Below, piece after piece: positions 1 through 5,391 of a stretch of 7,326 nucleotides of DNA. The notes beneath the pieces are model-generated. The model saw only the letters and a list, made by a program, of their open reading frames with translations. It did not search any database and was not told the origin of the DNA. Numbering within the stretch: the stretch's first letter is position 1; the number at the start of each line of letters is the position of its first letter. The translations under genes and the position numbers were made by a program. This DNA is from Barnesiella sp. (GTDB lineage Bacteria > Bacteroidota > Bacteroidia > Bacteroidales > Muribaculaceae), in contig JAAVEX010000075.1 in NCBI GenBank assembly GCA_014801065.1, forward strand, positions 6,997-14,322, in the 5' to 3' direction.

Positions 1-1035
1 AGAATCACCGACAATATCGCTCATGTGGAAGATGAGGACGGATTTGAAATTCCGGTGCTTGTAAAAGAATGTGTCGTGGTGGGTCACGCCGACGATAATC
101 CATTGCCGCGCGCTGAAAAGCCTGTGGTGGGGCCTTCGCCTAAACCATTTGCCAAAGAGGTGCCCGCACCATCTGTTGTCACAGTGGTTCCGGAAGAGAT
201 CCCCGTGGAGGAAACCCCCGACGGCGATCGCCTGAACGTAGTTCTCGGCTACGAGCCTCACGATTTGAAGCGGCTGTCGGCCACTACCTTCGACACATAT
301 CTCGTCAACGATTCCAACTACTATCTCTACTTCGCCTATCTGACGAAGCCGGACAGTTCCGAAGGATGGACCACGAGATATGCCGGAATTGTCGAGCCGA
401 ATATCCAGCTCTTTCTCGAAGAGATAGCCACGGGCGATCTCCCTCAGATGGATCGCGTCTGCCTTCAATATGTGGCCTTTAAAAAGGACAAGGAGTTTTC
501 CCTGAAAGCACCGGCCTCCGTTGATTTCGCTCTTGACACTACAAAGTTTGCCAAGGTCCACTGTTTCCGCGACAATATCTATTTCGACGTACCCGTGCTT
601 GCCTTCGACATCGTTACCAACGATGCTCCTTTTAAGGCTGCAGTGGTCAATCCGCGCAAGATGGAAGACGCCATGAAAGCGAAGATCAGAGAAGATCGCC
701 GGACCAAAACGCGCGTGGTCAAGAAAAAGCAGGTGAACCATCAGCGCCGGGGCGAAACGATCGTGGTCGACCTACATATTGGTGAACTCGTGGATTCTAC
801 ACGCGGACTCTCCAACGCCGATATGCTCAATCTGCAAGTGGATGAGTTCATGCGTGTGATGGACGAAAATCTGAAAAACAAAGGTCAGAAAATAGTCTTT
901 ATCCATGGCAAAGGTGAGGGTGTGCTCCGCAATGCAATAATGAAGGAGCTGACCCATCGCTATAAAGGTCACGATGTGCAGGATGCCTCATTTAGGGAAT
1001 ATGGATTCGGTGCAACGCAGGTGACCATAAAATGA
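1..1035 (+). CDS. DUF2027 / Smr domain protein, 5'-truncated by the window edge
   Basis: The reading frame is open from base 1 (RITDNIAHVEDEDGFEIPVL...), so the gene begins upstream. The GTG at 25 lies inside the conserved DUF2027 start region and is not the likely start; I expect roughly 20-30 residues are missing. 344 residues are visible. An N-terminal DUF2027 segment is followed by a Pro/Val/Glu-rich linker (about nt 97-220), a globular middle part (about nt 225-640) and a basic stretch (about nt 650-750). The C-terminal Smr domain carries DLH at nt 769-777 and HGKGEGVLR at nt 904-930, the two signature motifs of that family. Smr domains (MutS2 C-terminus, stand-alone SmrA/B) bind nucleic acid and several are nucleases; the substrate here is unknown. 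The protein looks cytoplasmic. It overlaps the next gene by ATGA, suggesting translational coupling. Family assignment is firm, function is not. Confidence 0.9.
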   Translation, partial: RITDNIAHVEDEDGFEIPVLVKECVVVGHADDNPLPRAEKPVVGPSPKPFAKEVPAPSVVTVVPEEIPVEETPDGDRLNVVLGYEPHDLKRLSATTFDTYLVNDSNYYLYFAYLTKPDSSEGWTTRYAGIVEPNIQLFLEEIATGDLPQMDRVCLQYVAFKKDKEFSLKAPASVDFALDTTKFAKVHCFRDNIYFDVPVLAFDIVTNDAPFKAAVVNPRKMEDAMKAKIREDRRTKTRVVKKKQVNHQRRGETIVVDLHIGELVDSTRGLSNADMLNLQVDEFMRVMDENLKNKGQKIVFIHGKGEGVLRNAIMKELTHRYKGHDVQDASFREYGFGATQVTIK

Positions 1036-1820
1036 TACTTTATTTTTCCGGAACAGGCAACAGTGCTCTCGTGGCCCGTCACCTCTCATCGCTGCTTGGC
1101 GAGAAGGTGTATCGGATTGATGCGGTAGGATTTGAAACGCCCCCCGGTGTGGGTGCTGACGACAAGGTGATCTGGGTGTTTCCGGTCCACAGCTGGGGGC
1201 TTCCAAAAGCTGTGAAACGCTATATCGAGGCCGTGGAAATTCCCGGAGCCGAGCTGGCGCGACACTTCCTTGTGGCAACATGTGGCGATGACTGCGGGCT
1301 TACGGCCGGAATGTGGCGTAGAGCGCTGCGCCGACGCGGATGGAAAGGGGTAGCTGCTCATTCGGTGGTCATGCCCAACACTTATGTGACGCTGCCGGGA
1401 TTTGATGTCGATAAGCCGGAGGTGGCGCAGTCGAAGCTCTCAGCCATGCCCCGAAGGGTAGGGGAGATCGCCCATGCCATCAAGTGCAGCTCGCCGATCG
1501 ACACTATTTTTCAGGGTAAGATGCCTTGGGTCAAAACCAGGATTCTCTATCCGCTTTTCATGCGGATGCTGACCTCGCCAAAACCTTTTGAGAGCAATCA
1601 TTGTGTCAGGTGTGGTAAATGTGTTGAAGTTTGTCCGCTCGCCAATGTGACTATGTCCGATGACGACGGCCCTCAATGGGGCGACCGCTGCACGCTCTGT
1701 CTGGGCTGCTACCATGTGTGCCCCGTCCACGCCGTGGACTACGGCCGCTCAACGCGCCGCAAAGGCCAATGGCAGGGCGCATTAAAGGCTTGCTTGCAGG
1801 GTAGTCAGGCAAAAAGATAA
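1032..1820 (+). CDS. EFR1-family flavodoxin-like / 2x[4Fe-4S] ferredoxin fusion protein
   Basis: The 262-residue protein starts at the ATG overlapping the previous stop codon. The N-terminus has a flavodoxin-like beta strand and phosphate loop, ILYFSGTGNS (residues 2-11), expected to bind FMN, and the PVHSWGLP segment (about residues 51-58) typical of this family. The C-terminus has two four-cysteine clusters: C191-C194-C197-C201-P and C220-C223-C226-C230-P, each CxxCxxCxxxCP, sufficient for two [4Fe-4S] clusters. No signal peptide or membrane helix is evident, so it should act in the cytoplasm as an electron carrier or small oxidoreductase. Such flavodoxin-ferredoxin fusions are common in anaerobes, and their physiological partners are mostly unknown. 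Its 3' end overlaps the convergent small gene by 16 bp, and no intrinsic terminator is visible between them. All eight cluster cysteines are present, so there is no sign of decay. Confidence 0.9.
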   Translation: MILYFSGTGNSALVARHLSSLLGEKVYRIDAVGFETPPGVGADDKVIWVFPVHSWGLPKAVKRYIEAVEIPGAELARHFLVATCGDDCGLTAGMWRRALRRRGWKGVAAHSVVMPNTYVTLPGFDVDKPEVAQSKLSAMPRRVGEIAHAIKCSSPIDTIFQGKMPWVKTRILYPLFMRMLTSPKPFESNHCVRCGKCVEVCPLANVTMSDDDGPQWGDRCTLCLGCYHVCPVHAVDYGRSTRRKGQWQGALKACLQGSQAKR

Positions 1821-2197
1821 AATATCTGCATATCATTGATCAGCCGGACGATATCACTCTCTCTGTTAGATCCGGCAATAATGACCAAGTCGAGTGATTT
1901 CCATCTACTTCTGATTGTCTCGACTGATCGAGCTATCGAATCCGGATCGGAAGCATCTATGGGATGATGTTGAGAGCCGGTGCATTGAGCCAGATCTCGG
2001 CCGCGCTGCTGATCAGAGTCGGCAAACGCCGTGCGCCATCCAAGTGCGCGACACATCCTCACGCATCGTTCGATCGCCTCGCGGTCATCACCAACAATAA
2101 ACACAGAGGTCACACCGACAGCCGGGCGGCGAATAGCCATCGCCCGACGGCCACTTCGGTAATCCTCCATCTGCTTTTCCAGGAAATTATCGGCCAT
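1805..2197 (-). CDS. Small SDR-like half-Rossmann protein lacking the catalytic half
   Basis: The 130-residue protein starts with ATG inside the last codons of yitT (11-bp overlap), so translation is probably coupled. After a charged N-terminal tail (residues 1-25) the order of elements follows the first half of a short-chain dehydrogenase/reductase: strand VFIVG (32-36), a GDDREAI turn where TGxxxGxG would be, strand ending at D60 (RTAFAD), the PIDASD segment (79-84, like the SDR adenine-binding D), and LDLVIIAG (102-109) in place of LDxxxNNAG. The chain stops about 20 residues later. The catalytic Ser, Tyr and Lys of SDR enzymes, normally downstream, are absent, and the glycine-rich loop is degraded. 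It is therefore probably not an active reductase; it may be a nucleotide-binding or regulatory remnant. The fold call is by eye and the function unknown. It could be a narrow Bacteroidales family that merely resembles SDR. Confidence 0.7.
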   Translation of the reverse strand: MADNFLEKQMEDYRSGRRAMAIRRPAVGVTSVFIVGDDREAIERCVRMCRALGWRTAFADSDQQRGRDLAQCTGSQHHPIDASDPDSIARSVETIRSRWKSLDLVIIAGSNRESDIVRLINDMQIFYLFA

Positions 2198-3113
2198 TTT
2201 GTGTGTGGTGGCGTGGATTGACTTTCAGTTTCATCGCGTCGAAGCCCTTACCGTAGACACCGTTTACGTTGGCCTGCGTTATGAAAGCGTTTTCGTCGAT
2301 GCTCTTGATTATTCTGAAAATGGTCACCGATTCAATCTTGCGACACATTACCAGCAATATCTTAACATCCTGTTTTGAATACCATCCCGTGCCATTGATC
2401 ACCGTGCAACCGCGATTGGCTTCATTGTTTATTGCCGATGCAATCTCTTCCCAATAGGGTGAAAATATGGTAAACTGAACGGCCTGGCGGTTAGTGTTGA
2501 TGATCATATCCGTGACGTAGGCCACCACGCCAAGCACAACGAAACCGAAGATCACAGTGTCGATCTGATGGAACACAAGATAGGATGACGAGATGATACA
2601 CATATCGGTGTAGAGCATCGTTCGGCCTATAGTGACATTGGTGCGCTTCGACACGATAGCGGCCACAATATCCGTACCTCCCGTGCTTCCGTTGTGCGTA
2701 AATGACAGTCCGAGGCCTATGCCACACATTATCGAGCCGATCAACACATTCATAAATGGCTGACCCTGAACCAACGGCTCCGGAAAGAGCGGAATCAATA
2801 TCGCCATGGCAAGCGAGATCATCAGAGTGCCGTAGAGCGTGCGCAACACAAACTGCCATCCAACTATCTTATAGGCGAAACTAAGAAGCACTACATTGAT
2901 AATGAACTGCGTAGCCGGGATTGGAAAGCCCCATCCAATATATTTTTCGGTAACGAAATAGACAATGGTACTTATACCGGCCACACCGCCGATAACCACC
3001 TTATGAGGCAATATGAATGCTGAAAATCCCAATCCATAAATAAATATGCCGATCGTGATGAAAATGTAGTCGCGGGTTGTAAGCCAAAGCGACTGGCGGT
3101 TGAATTGCATCAT
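2187..3113 (-). CDS. YitT family (DUF161 + DUF2179) integral membrane protein
   Basis: About 308 residues from the chosen ATG at 3113 (a second ATG follows at 3110). The frame also opens with a TTG at 3161, but that TTG is part of a promoter -33 box and the matching -7 box lies downstream of it, so the shorter start is preferred. The N-terminal two thirds has several hydrophobic helices (for example DYIFITIGIFIYGLGFSAF and FVVLGVVAYV) with DUF161 features such as GGVAGIS and GSTGGTDIVAA. The C-terminus (about the last 90 residues) matches the soluble DUF2179 domain: GCTVINGTGWYS, followed by DENAFITQ and the VYGKGF segment. YitT proteins are inner-membrane proteins of unclear, possibly transport-related, function. 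The length is close to that usual for the family. The gene overlaps the following half-SDR gene by 11 bp, making a two-gene unit. It faces away from the beta-barrel gene. Confidence 0.9.
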   Translation of the reverse strand: MMQFNRQSLWLTTRDYIFITIGIFIYGLGFSAFILPHKVVIGGVAGISTIVYFVTEKYIGWGFPIPATQFIINVVLLSFAYKIVGWQFVLRTLYGTLMISLAMAILIPLFPEPLVQGQPFMNVLIGSIMCGIGLGLSFTHNGSTGGTDIVAAIVSKRTNVTIGRTMLYTDMCIISSSYLVFHQIDTVIFGFVVLGVVAYVTDMIINTNRQAVQFTIFSPYWEEIASAINNEANRGCTVINGTGWYSKQDVKILLVMCRKIESVTIFRIIKSIDENAFITQANVNGVYGKGFDAMKLKVNPRHHTQNGR

Positions 3114-3131
3114 TTTGTTTATTGTTTGCAA

Positions 3132-3162
3132 CAAAGTTACGTCAACATCATGGATGTTCAAA
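3132..3162 (-). promoter_or_regulatory. Bacteroidota-type promoter for yitT
   Basis: Read on the minus strand, TTTG (3162-3159) is followed by exactly 19 bases and then TAACTTTG (3139-3132). This is a full match to the TTTG-N19-TAnnTTTG pattern known for the primary sigma factor of Bacteroides and relatives. Transcription would begin near 3125-3128, leaving a very short leader of about 12-15 A-rich nucleotides before the ATG at 3113. The position rules out TTG 3161 as the start codon of yitT. Confidence 0.75.
3144..3158. promoter_or_regulatory. Perfect dyad AACATC-ATG-GATGTT in the yitT promoter spacer, possible operator
   Basis: Two 6-bp arms that are exact reverse complements are separated by 3 bp. 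The dyad fills most of the 19-bp spacer between the -33 and -7 boxes of the yitT promoter. It also lies just upstream of the opposing TAACTTTG element at 3186-3193, so a bound dimer could affect both directions. No regulator gene is visible in the window, and a 6-bp dyad can arise by chance; the operator role is inferred. Confidence 0.4.
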
Positions 3163-3185
3163 ATAAATAATCAAGAATTTTTCAT

Positions 3186-3193
3186 TAACTTTG
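3186..3193 (+). promoter_or_regulatory. -7 element (TAACTTTG) for the beta-barrel/trpS unit
   Basis: The sequence TAACTTTG matches TAnnTTTG and sits 44 bp before the chosen ATG at 3237, giving a leader of about 35-40 nt. No clean TTTG lies 19-20 bp upstream (those bases are A/T-rich), so the promoter is either weaker or activator-dependent. Confidence 0.5.
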
Positions 3194-3236
3194 GCCTTTG
3201 AATCCGGGCCAATGGCCTTCATACGTAAACGATGTT

Positions 3237-3986
3237 ATGAAAAGAATACTTTTTTTAATGGCTATAATGCTGTCCGTCACTTCGATGACTCTACGAGCCG
3301 ATGGACTGGTTGACTTCGCTCCGGCAAGTAAATTTATAGAAGTCGACGTCCATGCGCTGGGCGGGATCGGCTCGGTGACCAATAATTATAAGAAACATTT
3401 TCCCCAGATCCAGAATCTGAATGTCAACATGGGCGAATCGCTCGGACTTGGTTTTCGCGCCGTGTTCGGACTCAAGGAGTTTCTCGGGTTCGGCACAGCT
3501 CTCGATCTGACCATGAACAAGTATAATATCGACATGGCCGTGGTCGGCACCGACAAGCTAAGCATGAGCTCGATGTTTATCGACAATCGCACCTACTATG
3601 TCAACATCCCCGTGTTTGTCAGCTTCCGATTTAAGGTTGATAAATCGGTGAGATGGGCCGTTGACGCAGGCATGTATTACGCCTACGGTCTGGGTGGAAC
3701 TCAGAAACAGCGCATCTACCGAGCTGATATCAATGCCATGGACGAGATCGTGCCGCAGGTGGTCGATCTGAAGACCAATTATTTCCACTCTACGTCAACA
3801 TTTATCAACGGCTATAATCGCGGCGACCTCGGACTGCATCTCGCCACGTATATCAACTTCGGCCCGCATCTCGTGGTCGGCGCCCGCTACCAGTTTGGGC
3901 TGAAAAACACCTCGCGCGCTCTCGGAGTGGTAAATCCCATGATCCGCAATCACTATTTCCAGGGCAGCGTGGGCTATCGATTTTGA
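3237..3986 (+). CDS. Outer-membrane beta-barrel protein (hypothetical)
   Basis: 249 residues from ATG 3237. A longer frame from TTG 3198 is rejected because the ATG is immediately followed by a classic signal peptide, MKRILFLMAIMLSVTSMTLRA, with likely cleavage before DGLVDF. The mature protein has alternating polar/hydrophobic strands, for example YYVNIPVFVSFRFKVD, RWAVDAGMYYAYG, LGLHLATYINFGPHLVVGARYQFGL and the terminal YFQGSVGYRF. The last residue is Phe, as in proteins assembled by the Bam complex. The pattern fits small Bacteroidales outer-membrane barrels with 8-12 strands (PorT/OmpW-like in shape). No ligand or enzymatic motif was recognised, so its role is not assigned. It shares a short intergenic gap with trpS downstream, suggesting cotranscription, and is divergent from yitT. 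Confidence 0.75.
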   Translation: MKRILFLMAIMLSVTSMTLRADGLVDFAPASKFIEVDVHALGGIGSVTNNYKKHFPQIQNLNVNMGESLGLGFRAVFGLKEFLGFGTALDLTMNKYNIDMAVVGTDKLSMSSMFIDNRTYYVNIPVFVSFRFKVDKSVRWAVDAGMYYAYGLGGTQKQRIYRADINAMDEIVPQVVDLKTNYFHSTSTFINGYNRGDLGLHLATYINFGPHLVVGARYQFGLKNTSRALGVVNPMIRNHYFQGSVGYRF

Positions 3987-4009
3987 ATAATATAATTAAT
4001 ATTCCTGTT

Positions 4010-5086
4010 ATGAAAGAAAAGGAAATCGTACTCAGTGGCATACGTGCCACAGGCAATCTTCATCTTGGCAACTACTACGGCGCATTGAGCAAATTTGTCC
4101 GTATGCAGAACGACGGCATCTACGACCCAATGTTTTTTATTGCCGACCTCCACGCCCTAACCACCAATCCCGATCCTAACGACCTCCATGCCAACGTGCG
4201 CAATATCGTCACCGAATATCTTGCTGCAGGTCTCGATCCCGAAAAATCCACCATATTCGTTCAAAGCGACGTGCCCGAAGTGTCGGAGCTCTACCTCCTG
4301 CTCAACATGCATGTGGGCATCGGCGAACTCATGCGCACCGCTTCGTTCAAGGACAAGGCCCGCAAGGCTCTCGGCATAAAATCGGGCAGCGAGGCCGACG
4401 ATGATGAAATCGAACATCAGATTGTGGGTGCCGAAACCAACAAGCGCGTCAACGCCGGCCTGCTCACCTATCCCACTCTGATGGCTGTCGACATTCTCAT
4501 TCAGAAAGCCCACAAAGTGCCGGTGGGTAAGGACCAGGAACAGCACCTTGAATTGACACGCCGTTTTGCGCGCCGATTCAACTCATTCTACGGAGTGGAT
4601 TTCTTCCCCGAACCCGCCAACTTCGATTTCGGTGGCAAGCCGGTCAAAGTGCCCGGTCTCGACGGATCCGGAAAGATGGGCAAAAGCGAGGGCAACTGCA
4701 TCTATCTGATCGATGAGGAGAAGGTGCTTCGCAAAAAAGTGATGCGTGCCGTGACCGACGAAGGTCCGAAAGTTCCCAATTCGCCGGTGTCGCCCACGGT
4801 TGAAAATCTTTTCACGCTTATGGAGCTCACATCAGCCCCCGAGGTAGTTCAGCAGTTCCGCGATGCCTACGCCGACTGTTCGATCCGATATGGCGATCTG
4901 AAAAAACAGCTTGCCGAAGATATACTCAAAGTAACCCTGCCTATCCGCGAGCGAATCCTCGAACTGCGCAACGACGATGAGTATATCGGTCGTGTGCTTC
5001 GCCGCGGAGCCGAAGCTGCCCGCGAGCGCGCCTCGCAGACTCTGCGCGAAGCCCGCGAAATTATGGGCATCCGCAAATTCTATTGA
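4010..5086 (+). CDS. trpS: Tryptophan--tRNA ligase (TrpRS)
   Basis: Class I aminoacyl-tRNA synthetase that charges tRNA-Trp in the cytoplasm; an essential enzyme. 358 residues from ATG 4010; an in-frame TTG at 3983 overlaps the previous gene's stop and adds a non-conserved tail, so I reject it. The HIGH-type signature is TGNLHLGN (residues 14-21). The KMSKS loop reads KMGKS (222-226). The VPVGKDQEQHLELTRRFARRF segment and the C-terminal helices (RNDDEYIGRVLRRGAEAARERASQ and onward) align with E. coli TrpRS. The protein is slightly longer than the 334-residue E. coli enzyme, largely through an acidic insertion of about 20 residues after FKDK (nt 4358-4447). It follows the beta-barrel gene by 23 bp with no promoter of its own that I can see, and is closed by a strong terminator. 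Confidence 0.97.
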   Translation: MKEKEIVLSGIRATGNLHLGNYYGALSKFVRMQNDGIYDPMFFIADLHALTTNPDPNDLHANVRNIVTEYLAAGLDPEKSTIFVQSDVPEVSELYLLLNMHVGIGELMRTASFKDKARKALGIKSGSEADDDEIEHQIVGAETNKRVNAGLLTYPTLMAVDILIQKAHKVPVGKDQEQHLELTRRFARRFNSFYGVDFFPEPANFDFGGKPVKVPGLDGSGKMGKSEGNCIYLIDEEKVLRKKVMRAVTDEGPKVPNSPVSPTVENLFTLMELTSAPEVVQQFRDAYADCSIRYGDLKKQLAEDILKVTLPIRERILELRNDDEYIGRVLRRGAEAARERASQTLREAREIMGIRKFY

Positions 5087-5113
5087 TCTCCAGATAGATA
5101 AGATCTATACATC

Positions 5114-5156
5114 CCCGGCTTGCCATAATTTGTGGCAGGCCGGGCTTTGTTTTTTG
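5114..5156 (+). terminator. Intrinsic terminator of trpS
   Basis: A 12-bp stem with one G-T pair: arm 5114-5125 (CCCGGCTTGCCA) and arm 5133-5144 (TGGCAGGCCGGG), with a 7-nt loop, followed by CTTTGTTTTTT. Lying 28 bp after the trpS stop codon, it should end that transcript efficiently. Confidence 0.9.
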
Positions 5157-5177
5157 AAAAAACATTGCGTAATTTTG
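5146..5177 (+). promoter_or_regulatory. Bacteroidota-type promoter for the tolC-emrA operon
   Basis: TTTG at 5146-5149, a 20-bp spacer, then TAATTTTG at 5170-5177 match the TTTG-N19/20-TAnnTTTG pattern. The upstream box lies in the T-rich tail of the trpS terminator. Transcription should begin about 5182-5186, giving a leader of about 205 nt before the tolC ATG. Confidence 0.65.
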
Positions 5178-5181
5178 CAGT

Positions 5182-5200
5182 GCGATTCATAAAGAATCGC
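5182..5200. promoter_or_regulatory. Perfect dyad GCGATTC-ATAAA-GAATCGC at the predicted tolC transcription start
   Basis: Two exact 7-bp complementary arms around a 5-nt centre start 5 bp after the -7 box. As DNA this is a plausible operator for a dimeric repressor such as a TetR or MarR protein, which often control efflux genes. As RNA it would form a hairpin at the very 5' end of the message. The sequence alone cannot decide between the two. Confidence 0.45.
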
Positions 5201-5391
5201 TCATTTATGATATTATTTTCACAGTTAAAATCATTCAGCCGCCCCTTGATCAGAAACTGGGGTTTTCTCGAAAGTTGGAAAAGCACAGCGTCAGTATCGA
5301 TTGACTGACTTTGATCGCATCCGCAGCCACCGGCCCGACATGATGCGATAAAACAACCTTTATTCATCAACATTATTTCCCACTTTTTATA
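5201..5391 (+). promoter_or_regulatory. Structured leader upstream of tolC
   Basis: No convincing protein gene fills this stretch. It contains two further perfect inverted repeats: 5290-5295 with 5304-5309 (6 bp, 8-nt loop) and 5314-5321 with 5342-5349 (8 bp, 20-nt loop containing a small GCC-ACC-GGC hairpin). A possible CCCC/GGGG pairing near 5237-5257 is followed by TTTTC. A small frame of 33 codons runs from ATG 5207 to TGA 5308, with two Trp codons; it has no supporting homology. The last 30 bases before the tolC ATG are A/T-rich, as expected for translation initiation in Bacteroidota. A regulatory leader is inferred. Confidence 0.35.

Noticed and set aside
1815..1827. AGATA-AAA-TATCT mini-hairpin with a T run on the minus strand, possible terminator
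   Set aside because: The stem is only 5 A/T-rich pairs and lies before the stop codon of the half-SDR gene, so it would terminate within coding sequence.
1964..2221. Plus-strand frame of 85 codons antisense to the half-SDR gene
   Set aside because: The minus-strand frame has recognisable Rossmann-type order and overlaps yitT in a coupled way; the plus-strand frame has no domain pattern and looks like a shadow.
3198..3236. TTG-initiated N-terminal extension of the beta-barrel protein
   Set aside because: It would bury the signal peptide that begins at ATG 3237, and TTG 3198 lies only about 5 bp after the -7 box, around or before the transcription start.
5207..5308. 33-codon frame with two Trp codons as a Trp attenuator leader peptide
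   Set aside because: It is downstream of the trpS terminator and precedes an efflux operon, not tryptophan genes; two Trp codons six apart are not enough. Kept only as part of the leader finding.
5080..5373. Minus-strand open frame of 97 codons across the trpS-tolC gap
   Set aside because: It runs through the trpS terminator hairpin, the tolC promoter and the trpS 3' end, has no homology that I recognise, and lacks its own promoter element.
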